A stretch of DNA of 64,000 nt from an uncultured Bryobacterales bacterium (GTDB lineage: Bacteria; Acidobacteriota; Terriglobia; Bryobacterales; UBA6623), in the NCBI GenBank assembly GCA_951813605.1, contig OX638379.1, forward strand, positions 3,528,062-3,592,061, read 5' to 3'. Both the position numbers and the translations under genes were made by a program. This document shows, in pieces, positions 1-7,839 of this stretch. The notes beneath the pieces were generated by a model. It was given only the letters and a program-made list of their open reading frames with translations. It searched no databases and had not been told where the DNA came from. Each line of letters opens with the position of its first letter. Positions within the stretch are counted from its first letter, which is position 1.

Positions 1-138
1 CCCAGCCATTCTCCCGCACGATCTCGATTCACTCCTTGAGTCCGTGGCCCACCTTCCCATAGGCCGCGCCCCGCGCCGACCCGCATTCGACCCATCCGCG
101 GCGCCTCGCCAGCGGCCGGCGCAGGCCCGGCGAAAACC
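1..138. other. window edge, no gene seen
   Basis: GC-rich sequence downstream of the first receptor gene. I see no open frame, RNA gene or convincing terminator here. Confidence 0.5.
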
Positions 139-3100
139 CTAGAAGGAATAGCGCAGGCTCAGCTGCAGATTCCGGTTCCCCGACTTCGACGTCACCTTGC
201 CGAACGTGCCGCCTTGCGGGTTTGTCCCGGGGTTGCCGAAGTTGGGATGGTTCGGGAAGTTGAACATCTCGCAGCGCACGCTGACACTCTGGGTCTCGGA
301 AATCTCGAAATCCTTGAAGATGCCGAGATTCCAGCTCTGCCGGCTCGGATACCGGATGAATTGGTTGCGGTGCTGGCTGCGGGAGAACGTGCCGGAGGCG
401 GGCGCGGAGAAAATCGGCGTCCCGTCCGCATTCGTCGTACGGAAGTAGAACGCGTCAGCCCGTCCGCTCTGCGCGAACTCGCGCTGGTTCCGGGGGAGAT
501 TCGGGTCGCCCGAGACCTCCCACGGCTGGAACGCGCTGTCGCCGATGCCCGCGTAGTCGCTGTTGCGGCCAATCGTGGTCGGGAAGCCAGTCTGGTACTG
601 CCCGACACCGGAAACCGTCCAGCCTCCCAATGCGGCGCGCAGGGCGGGATTCGAGGAATCGCGGAAGAACGGCAATTCGTACACCCAGTTGAGGACCAGG
701 GCGTGCAGGATGTCGTAGTCCGACGGACCCCAGAAAATCGAGTCGTCCGCGCTGTTCCAAATCCGGTCCCGCCGGTTGTCTGCGTTGTCGTTCGACGCCG
801 AATAGGTGTACGCCGCGCCAAAGCTCAGGCCCTTGCTGAAGCGGCGCGTCGCGTTGAACTGCAGGCCGTTGTACTCCGACCGCGCCGCGTTCTCTCCGAG
901 AATGATGTTGGCGAAACTCTTGTACGGACGCAGGAAGTTCGGATTGATGCCTGCATTCTCGGGGCGCTGCGTCGTTCCGACCGGAAGCTGGTTGATGTCG
1001 CGCACGCGCTCCATGTGCGTGGCCGCGCGGCCAACGTAACCGACTTCCAGCAACGTGTTGAAGCCGAGTTCCCGCTGGAAGGTGAGGTTCCACATATACG
1101 AGGCCGGAATGCGGTAGACGGGATCCTGCGTCATGAAGAACTGCGGGAATCCAGTCGCCTCGCCGGCCCCCGGGTCGTCCGCGACGCCCGCCGAGACGGA
1201 CACCATCGGCTGGAAGGGCGGATTGCCGCCTAGGAAGACATTGTCCGCGACGCCCGGGCGGGCGAGGTAGCGGCCGAGACCGGTCCGGATCACCATGCGG
1301 TCATTGAGCCGGTAGGCCAGGCCGAAGCGGGGCTGGAACTCCTTCGTCTGCACCTGGCCCCAGTACTTGGTGCCGCCCGTGAAGAGGTGGTCGAACTCGC
1401 CGGAATCGGCGATCGCGACGCGTCCCATGGCTGCCTCCGGCCAGCCCGTCCCTGGAATCCGGACGCCGTTGAAGCGGTCTCCGCTGAGCACGTTGCCCGT
1501 GGCCGGGTCCAGGACGGCGGCTCGCGATGGATCGTAGCTGTCCGGGTCGAAGACCGCCATGTTCCGCCAGAGACTGTAAAAGTACGGCGTCATGATCGAA
1601 TAGCGGAGCCCGAACTCCAGGCGCAGCTTCGACGTCGCCTTCCACGAGTCCTGCACGAAGAACTCGCCCATGATGCCGCGGTAGGGAGTGTAGGCACGCT
1701 GGCCGATCTCGGCGTACGTCGAGAAGAGGCCCAGAGCCGCGTTGGCGACCGCGACACCGCTCGAGGGGGCGCCGAGCCGACGGTCGTCAAAGACGAAGCG
1801 GCCGTTCTGGTTGTTGGTGCCGCCGGGAACGCCGGCGACGTTGATCTGGTCGAAATCGTTCTGGCCGGCCCGCTCGAAGCGGCCGCCGAACTTCAGCGAA
1901 TGGTTGCCGAAAATACGCGTCAGATTGTTGGAAATCTGGTAGATCGGGCCTGAGGAGAACGCCGGATAGGGGCCGCCGTCGACCCGGCCGAAATTCTGGA
2001 TGTTGATCGTCGGGATCTTGATCGGGATCTCCTTCCGCTCCGGGTAGATGTACGGATAGTCGATCCCGTAGGTGCCGCGGTCGAGGCGGCTCGTCACCGG
2101 CACCTCGAGGTACACGCGGTCATAGCTGACGGAGGCCAGCATCTCGTTGATCAGAGTCGGCGAGATCGTCCAGATATGGTTCAGCGTGTAGGTCCGGTTG
2201 GGGCGGTCGATCGTCCGGGTCGCCCGGTCAGTCCCGCCGCGGAAAGCCTCCGGCTCGAAGTAGTTGTAATTCTGTAGCCGGAAGCGGATGTTCTGTTGCT
2301 CGGACGGGTTGTAGTCGATTGACAGGGTGTCCTTGCGCTGGTCCGCGGGCTGCGGGCGGGTCTGGATGAAATTCCGCGTCCCCTCCTGGAATCCGGCCGT
2401 GGGGTCAGGATACGCCGAGAGCAGCCCGACGCCGTTCCGGCTCAGCCTGGAAGCCGGGATGACGTTGTTGGCGAAGGGCGTCCCGGCGTCGGGATCGAGC
2501 ACCTGGCGAGTGCGCCCGAAGAAGGTGTTGTCGGGCGACAGCAGAGCGGAGAAGTCGCCGCTGCGCATGGCCGGCAGCGGAAAGGTCTGGATCGAGGTCC
2601 GCTCGCGGCGGCGCCGTACCCACTCCTGGCTCCAAAGCCAGTACATCTTGCTCTGCCTGCGGTTCTTGGTCGCCAGCGGGCCGGACAGGACGTACCCGAA
2701 CTGGTTGAATCGCTCCGCCACGCGGGGCTGGCCGGCCCGGTTGCGGGACCAGGTGTTGGCGTCGAGCGCGTTATTGCGGAAGTACTCGTAGAAGCTGCCG
2801 TGGAATTCGGAGCCCCCGCTCTTGGTCACGAAGCGGATTTGCCCGGCCATGCCGCGACCGTACTCTGCGGCGTAGTTCGCCGTCATGATCTGGATCTCCT
2901 GGACGGTCTCCAGGTCGGCTGTGCCGATGCTCGTGCCGTTCGACCGCGTGCGCATGTTGACAGCCCCGTCGAACGAGATGATGTTGTCCTGCCGGCGCGA
3001 GCCGTTGATGGACAAGTTGCCGCTGTCCAGGCCGAATCGGAAGCTGCCGATGTTGCGGCTCGAAGTCACGCCGGGCTTCAGCAACGCGAGAAAGAGCGGG

Positions 3101-3561
3101 TTACGTCCGTTCAGGACGATGTTCTTGATCTGCGTCTCCTCGACCAGCCGCCCGACCGTCGCGGTCTCGGACTGGAGATGCACGGCCTGGGAGACCACCT
3201 CGATCGACTCGGTGACCTCGCCGATCTCCAGGGCCATGTCGACCTGCATGGCGATGTTGGCGTCGAGCTTGGCCTGCGTCCGCACGCTCCGCTTGAAGCC
3301 GGCCGACTCGGCGGCAATCGTGTAGAACCCCGGCGTCAGCGCCAAGGCGACGAAATAGCCGTTCTCATTCGTCTCGACCTGCCGAGTCAATTGCGTCGCT
3401 TCGTTCGTGATCGTCACGACGGCCCCGGGAATGATTGCCTCTGTCGCGTCGCGGACGTAGCCGGAAATCTGGGCGGTGTCGCCCTGGCCGAGCGCGGACG
3501 GTGCCACGACAGCCCAGACGGCGAGCGCCACCAAGCAGACGCTTGAAATCCTGAGTTTCAT
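139..3561 (-). CDS. Oar-like TonB-dependent receptor 1
   Basis: Predicted outer-membrane receptor of 1140 aa that would import large ligands (probably glycans or peptides) with energy from TonB. The start at 3561 gives a clean signal peptide (MKLRISSVCLVALAVW..., cleavage near ALG-QG) preceded by GGGGAAAG; an upstream in-frame start would add 18 charged residues ahead of it. Residues about 28-110 form a carboxypeptidase-regulatory-like beta domain (ISGYVRD, GAVVTITNE, GYFVALALTPGFYTI). A plug region (about 125-240, LNGRNPLFLALLKPGV, YGRGMAGQI) and a long beta-barrel follow, ending in an aromatic residue (LRYSF), as in outer-membrane barrels. The length fits the 1000-1200 aa Oar-like family expanded in Acidobacteriota. 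The substrate cannot be told from sequence. Confidence 0.9.
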   Translation of the reverse strand: MKLRISSVCLVALAVWAVVAPSALGQGDTAQISGYVRDATEAIIPGAVVTITNEATQLTRQVETNENGYFVALALTPGFYTIAAESAGFKRSVRTQAKLDANIAMQVDMALEIGEVTESIEVVSQAVHLQSETATVGRLVEETQIKNIVLNGRNPLFLALLKPGVTSSRNIGSFRFGLDSGNLSINGSRRQDNIISFDGAVNMRTRSNGTSIGTADLETVQEIQIMTANYAAEYGRGMAGQIRFVTKSGGSEFHGSFYEYFRNNALDANTWSRNRAGQPRVAERFNQFGYVLSGPLATKNRRQSKMYWLWSQEWVRRRRERTSIQTFPLPAMRSGDFSALLSPDNTFFGRTRQVLDPDAGTPFANNVIPASRLSRNGVGLLSAYPDPTAGFQEGTRNFIQTRPQPADQRKDTLSIDYNPSEQQNIRFRLQNYNYFEPEAFRGGTDRATRTIDRPNRTYTLNHIWTISPTLINEMLASVSYDRVYLEVPVTSRLDRGTYGIDYPYIYPERKEIPIKIPTINIQNFGRVDGGPYPAFSSGPIYQISNNLTRIFGNHSLKFGGRFERAGQNDFDQINVAGVPGGTNNQNGRFVFDDRRLGAPSSGVAVANAALGLFSTYAEIGQRAYTPYRGIMGEFFVQDSWKATSKLRLEFGLRYSIMTPYFYSLWRNMAVFDPDSYDPSRAAVLDPATGNVLSGDRFNGVRIPGTGWPEAAMGRVAIADSGEFDHLFTGGTKYWGQVQTKEFQPRFGLAYRLNDRMVIRTGLGRYLARPGVADNVFLGGNPPFQPMVSVSAGVADDPGAGEATGFPQFFMTQDPVYRIPASYMWNLTFQRELGFNTLLEVGYVGRAATHMERVRDINQLPVGTTQRPENAGINPNFLRPYKSFANIILGENAARSEYNGLQFNATRRFSKGLSFGAAYTYSASNDNADNRRDRIWNSADDSIFWGPSDYDILHALVLNWVYELPFFRDSSNPALRAALGGWTVSGVGQYQTGFPTTIGRNSDYAGIGDSAFQPWEVSGDPNLPRNQREFAQSGRADAFYFRTTNADGTPIFSAPASGTFSRSQHRNQFIRYPSRQSWNLGIFKDFEISETQSVSVRCEMFNFPNHPNFGNPGTNPQGGTFGKVTSKSGNRNLQLSLRYSF

Positions 3562-4327
3562 GATGCTTTCCCCTGTTTCCGAATTGCCGCGCAGGCGCGG
3601 CCCCCTACAACCCAATAATGACTAGGAATTCAGTATAACTCCCGACCGTTCAAACGCATTCGCGCGAATGGCCGTTCCGGCACCCGTTCCGCGGGTCTTA
3701 CGATCCGCTCTCCGGGACAGATTCGATATGTCCGGCGGTCGTCCGCCGTTTCCCTTCGCCGGCGTGCTCGAATTGCGAGACGAACGAAACCGGAGTATCC
3801 TCCGAATGCAACGAGGGTTGCGTCGAATCTGTCCGCAGGGGACTATAGACGGAAGTGCCCAGGAATCAGCTTGAGCGCTTGGGCACTCTCCCATTGACTT
3901 TCCAATCGCCTTGGGGCGAAGTAGTTTTCCGTGATTGAGTTAGGCAAGAAGATTTCCCACGGGAGCACACCTAGGGACGCCTGGCAAGGGCAAGAGGCTT
4001 GAATTGCACGATGGTGCATTCGCCTCGGCTCGGCTATCCCAGGAGGGCCGCAAGCGACGCGAGGGAACGGCGCGGGAGATGGCCGAAAGCCTCGGAGAGG
4101 CGGGTGACGGGCAAGTCGGAGCCGTTTACGGACATCCGTTCCAAAGGCATGGGTACTAGCGGCGCTGCGACACGACTCGGTTTCGGGCTCTCGCAGCAAG
4201 CGAAACCATCCAATGCGACGCACCGAAGGCATGCCGGCGAAACCGCCTGGCGGCAAACTGGGCCTAAGGTATGTCGGGATAGTACTGTTTCGCCCTGCAA
4301 CCCGCAGTTCAGCCGCTGAGCGTTCCC
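3562..4327. other. intergenic, no confident gene
   Basis: About 770 bases between the divergent receptor and the pRiA4b-like relic. Several short open frames exist, but none shows a recognisable domain, good start or consistent codon use. I see nothing else that I can support. Confidence 0.4.
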
Positions 4328-4970
4328 ATGATCGAGACCGTCGCTCGCATCCCCATCGAATTGCGGGGGTTGGAGCCGAAGATCTGGCGGCGCGCCGACG
4401 TGCCGGGTTCATTGACGTTGAAGGCGTTACACGATGTCATCCAGGTCACGTTCGGCTGGACCCACTCGCATCTCTTTGAGGTTGTCGCTGGCGAGCGCTC
4501 CTACGGCGAGCCGATGCCTGAATACGACGATTCCGGCCGCAAGGTGTACCACGCGAAGCACATCCGCCTGAAGACGCTTGCTGACCGCGCTGTGGAGCGG
4601 TTCGCCTACGTCTACGGCTTTGGTGACAACTGGCAGCACGACCTCATCGTTGAAGAGATCCGCGATGGCGATGCGAGCATCGACTACCCCGCGCTTGTCG
4701 ACGGCGCACGCCGCTGCCGCCCGAGGATGTCGGCAGTACTTGGGGCTTCATGAACTTCATGGAAGCGGTCTTGGACCCCGCTCACAACGAGCACGAAGCA
4801 ATGTTGACTTGGTACGGGAAACCGTCGAGCTCGATGACATTGACGAGCGACGCGTGCGGCTGCTGCCGGAGGTGCTCGCGAGGCACCGTCGTGGCCCGCT
4901 GATGAGGCACCGCAATCACGCTAGCGGCAACCGCTTCGCGCGCCGCAGTTCGCGCCAACCAGGCACATGA
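4328..4970 (+). pseudogene. pRiA4b ORF-3-like protein, frameshifted
   Basis: The first frame encodes the N-terminal two thirds of a plasmid pRiA4b ORF-3 family protein (IPIELRGLEPKIWRR, HDVIQVTFGWTHSHLFEV, YVYGFGDNWQHDLIVEEI). After GARRC near 4717 the family continuation PPEDVGSTWGFMNFMEAVLD is found one frame over, starting at 4717, and runs to WYG at 4818. A second shift leads to ETVELDDIDERRVRLLPEVL, which matches the usual end of the family. Two apparent -1 shifts break the gene. The function of the family is unknown, and members often lie in mobile DNA. The shifts could be real decay or base-calling errors; I lean to decay because two lie about 100 bases apart. Confidence 0.7.
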
Positions 4971-5291
4971 ATGCGGGCCGTCGGCCGGCTCTCCGATCCA
5001 CAAAGCGCGGTAGTTCCGCCTAACTGACTGGCGATCGGTCTCGATCCGGCCGAGCCTTGGCGCGACGCCGAGATCGGGAAAGCCCTCAAGTCGATGCGCC
5101 CGGTCGCTCCGGCGCGGCAATGATTGCCCAGCCGTTCGATAGTCGGCCCCCTCCCGCCGTCGATCCCGAAGTGCGGGGCAATTTCGTCGCGGAACGCCTC
5201 TGGCAAGAAGTACAGCAATCGTGCCATGTTTGTCCTTGCCCGGCGACCCGGTTTGGTGCGACACTCCGGCTAGCCCCCAAGGAGGTCTCAG
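4971..5291. other. possible remnant, nothing certain
   Basis: A minus-strand frame starts at 5227 after an AAGGA-like site and begins plausibly (MARLLYFLPEAFRDEIAPHFGI), but after about 27 residues it turns into low-quality sequence. It may be the front end of a lost gene. No family was recognised. Confidence 0.25.
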
Positions 5292-6308
5292 ATGAAATAC
5301 CGACTCTTTTTCGGAATGCCCGCGCTTGGGGTGTCGGTCCTCGCCGCCTGGCTGACAGGCTTGCCCCTTGCGAGTCAAACCGTTTCCGAGGGGCCAAGGG
5401 CCGGAGACCCGGCAGGGAAAGGCAACGGACGGGAATGGACCGCGCCCCGCACGGCCTGGGGTGACCCCGACTTGCGCGGCACTTGGTCCTATGCCTCGCT
5501 CACGCCGCTCCAGCGGCCCGCCCCGTTTCGAGACAAGGAGTTCTTCACTCCGGAGGAAGCCGCTGCACGGAATGCAAGAGCCAACGCCGAGGCCCCGCTC
5601 GTTCGAGGAAATGTGGGCTCGTACAACGCCCATTGGTTCGACAAAGGGAGCGTGGACCCAAGCTTGCGAACGTCGCTGATCGTGGACCCTCCCAATGGTC
5701 GACTGCCCCCGTTGACGGCGGAAGGGCGAGCTCGGGCCTTGGCCAGGGCCGAGCGTTTCAAGGGTCGCCCGGACTCGTGGTTGAACTTCACCGCGTGGAC
5801 TCGGTGCATCACCTACCACGGGGTTCCGCCGGTCTCGACCGGGTACAACAACACCTACCAAATCCTGCAGACCCCTAAGTACGTAGCGATTCTGGTCGAG
5901 AATATTCACGATGTGCGCATCATCCCTCTAGATGGCCGCCCGGCGCTTGACGAGCGCATCCGCCAGTGGAACGGGGATTCCCGGGGGCATTGGGAGGGCG
6001 ATACCTTGGTCGTCGTAACCGGTAATTTCAGCGAGAAGACGGAACATCGGTTCCCGTCGTCGCAGAACTTGCGGGCGGTGGAACGCTTCGCCCGAGTGGG
6101 CGAGAACACGATCTACAACGAATTCACCATCGACGATCCCGACACGTACGAGCAGCCCTGGACCGCCGTGAGGTCGATGCCAAGGCTCGACGGATATTCC
6201 GTCTACGAGTACGCGTGCCATGAAGGGAACTACGCGATGACAAACGCCCTCAGCGGCGCGCGCGCCGAGGACACGGCGGACGCCCAGCCAATTTCCGGAA
6301 GCCACTGA
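5292..6308 (+). CDS. secreted hypothetical protein
   Basis: 338 aa with a signal peptide (MKYRLFFGMPALGVSVLAAW, cleavage near LAS-QT). A strong ribosome site (AAGGAGG, 5279-5285) fixes the start. The mature protein opens with TAWGDPDLRGTWSYASLTPL and contains WEGDTLVVVTGNFSEKT, YNEFTIDDPDTYEQPW and a C-terminal YEYACHEGNY. This series of motifs recurs in a family of uncharacterised secreted proteins common in Acidobacteriota. No catalytic signature is visible. It stands alone and converges with the next gene. I do not assign a function. Confidence 0.8.
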   Translation: MKYRLFFGMPALGVSVLAAWLTGLPLASQTVSEGPRAGDPAGKGNGREWTAPRTAWGDPDLRGTWSYASLTPLQRPAPFRDKEFFTPEEAAARNARANAEAPLVRGNVGSYNAHWFDKGSVDPSLRTSLIVDPPNGRLPPLTAEGRARALARAERFKGRPDSWLNFTAWTRCITYHGVPPVSTGYNNTYQILQTPKYVAILVENIHDVRIIPLDGRPALDERIRQWNGDSRGHWEGDTLVVVTGNFSEKTEHRFPSSQNLRAVERFARVGENTIYNEFTIDDPDTYEQPWTAVRSMPRLDGYSVYEYACHEGNYAMTNALSGARAEDTADAQPISGSH

Positions 6309-6323
6309 CGCCGGCATGCAACG

Positions 6324-6344
6324 GCCCCCGGGTTCCACCGGGGC
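6324..6344. terminator. possible convergent terminator hairpin
   Basis: A six-pair GC stem (CCCCGG 6326-6331 with CCGGGG 6338-6343, six-base loop) lies between two convergent genes. The T tract is poor, so intrinsic termination is only a suggestion. Confidence 0.3.
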
Positions 6345-6470
6345 TTGTGAGCGGGATCCGGGCTCGTCTCTTTCTCGATGGCCGGGCTGGCTAGAGAGCT
6401 AACGATTCGAAGCTCCGCCCGTCGAGCAACCCTGGGGTGTGAGCCGCGGGCATGCCATGCAACGCGTACT

Positions 6471-7439
6471 TCATTGAGCCTCGTAATAGCCTGATCCTAT
6501 GAGAATTGGGACGTTGCCTGCCATCGCCCGCTTGAGCAGCGTGACCTTGCGCTCCTTGTGCCCGCTAGCCGGATTGACCGACTCGTAGTAAACAAACGCT
6601 TCACCGAAGGTTGCCCCCACTCCCACCATGTCGCGTCCCTTAAACGGATCTGCACCGGGGCGGGACCCCGCTAGCTCCGGTCGCCCGCCCGCATCGGGAA
6701 AGATCTGCTCGCCCGTCAAGAGGTTGACGGCGAAGAGGTAGACCGATCCGCTGTTCCATCGGGGATCACGCGCAAGAATGGGGGTAGCAAAGTAACCCAT
6801 GGCCTCGAGCCGCACTGCGGCGCAATTCACGAAAAGCCGGAGTGCCTCCTCCGACGGGTCGGCGTCGAAACGCGTCGCGTTGACCACCTCGCTCGGGCAC
6901 GTGCCCGGAGAGTCGGTCGGGTAGACGCCCGAGCCTACGACCGCGTCAATGCCATCCCAGTTAATCCGGATCATGTACCCCGCTTTGGGCCGCCAGAGCT
7001 TAGTCTCGAACCCCCAGTCGGTCAGATAGTAGACCCAGCCGCGCTCGAAGTTCCTTGCCAGTCGGGTCTGCTCTGTTGACAGATCGTTACCGAAGCTGAG
7101 ATAAGGCCCCCAGTACTGGCCGACCCTGGCGGGGTCGGGCCCGAACACCAAGGACCTGGACTCCCAGCCGGTCTCGCCCAGTTCGTCGACGAAGATGTAG
7201 ATTTCCCCGGAAGGGCTTGCCCACCTCGCGTCCTCGTGAAAGGATCGACGAGCCTCTTCGAAGCCGACTTCTTGGATGAACTCGTAAGCGCACTGCACCA
7301 ACGCCTGGACATCCTCGCGGGCGCGAACGGCGCTGGCCGAGATGCTGTTGTCTTTGCACGGCGCCACTGACGCGGGTTCGGCAGGAAGCAGGATCGCGCT
7401 GAAGGCGCACAGGAACGAAGCAACGGAAAAAGCTCGCAT
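6471..7439 (-). CDS. secreted tandem Cache-like protein
   Basis: 322 aa with a signal peptide (MRAFSVASFLCAFSAILLP). The mature part looks like two copies of one fold. Copy 1 (about 40-165) has ALVQCAYEFIQEVGFEEARRS, IYIFVDELGETG, YYLTDWG and YMIRINWDGIDAVVGSGVY. Copy 2 (about 185-320) has LRLFVNCAAVRLEAMGYFAT, VYLFAVNLLTGEQIF, FVYYESVNPASGHKERKVTL and ILIGSGYY. The pattern of an N-terminal helix, a strand with bound-ligand acids and a final IGSG-Y resembles single Cache sensor domains, which bind small molecules outside the cell. No membrane segment or signalling domain follows, so it would be a free periplasmic binding protein. A TATGAT hexamer lies 8 nt before the ATG. Confidence 0.7.
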   Translation of the reverse strand: MRAFSVASFLCAFSAILLPAEPASVAPCKDNSISASAVRAREDVQALVQCAYEFIQEVGFEEARRSFHEDARWASPSGEIYIFVDELGETGWESRSLVFGPDPARVGQYWGPYLSFGNDLSTEQTRLARNFERGWVYYLTDWGFETKLWRPKAGYMIRINWDGIDAVVGSGVYPTDSPGTCPSEVVNATRFDADPSEEALRLFVNCAAVRLEAMGYFATPILARDPRWNSGSVYLFAVNLLTGEQIFPDAGGRPELAGSRPGADPFKGRDMVGVGATFGEAFVYYESVNPASGHKERKVTLLKRAMAGNVPILIGSGYYEAQ

Positions 7440-7453
7440 CGAAGTTAATCATA
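7440..7453 (-). promoter_or_regulatory. -10 element just before start (leaderless type)
   Basis: On the minus strand TATGAT (7453-7448) is followed by 8 nt and the ATG at 7439. No Shine-Dalgarno fits in this space, so transcription probably starts at or next to the ATG. Confidence 0.4.
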
Positions 7454-7839
7454 TGTTGAATCTGACTTTACGGACCAAGATTGCCGTGAATCGAGCCCGG
7501 AAGCAACCTTCGTTTGCCAGTCGCAAGGAGCACTGCTGGGGAACAAGCGACCCGAGATTGACATGCGGGCGCTGCTTCGCTCCCGCTGGCGGGCCTGGCG
7601 TCCGGGTCATTGCCCGGGCGGTGCCGAGCCCTGATGGCGGGCGGCCGCGTCGCTTGCGTTTCGTACCGACCCTGTCCACGTCGCGCCGTTCGATCCTCGA
7701 TGCTGCTGTCGAGTCTGCGCTGCGACACACCGGCCCTGGCCACCGGCGCTGAAAGAGTCAGCATCCAGCAAGCGTCGGAGCGAGTACCGTTGCACTGCCA
7801 CCGCGGCTCTGCTATTCTGCGCTTGCCGAGACGATCCAA
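7454..7839. other. divergent intergenic region
   Basis: Spacer between the Cache-like gene and the cytochrome operon. No coding sequence is supported. A weak promoter candidate for the operon lies inside it (listed separately). Confidence 0.4.
7790..7818 (+). promoter_or_regulatory. candidate promoter of DUF1592 operon
   Basis: TTGCAC (7790-7795) and TATTCT (7813-7818) are separated by 17 bases, upstream of the GTG at 7840. The match to consensus is only moderate. Confidence 0.3.

Noticed and set aside
4782..5909. 375-codon minus-strand open frame
   Set aside because: It lies antisense to a well-supported secreted protein and has no domain; GC-rich DNA gives such long frames by chance.
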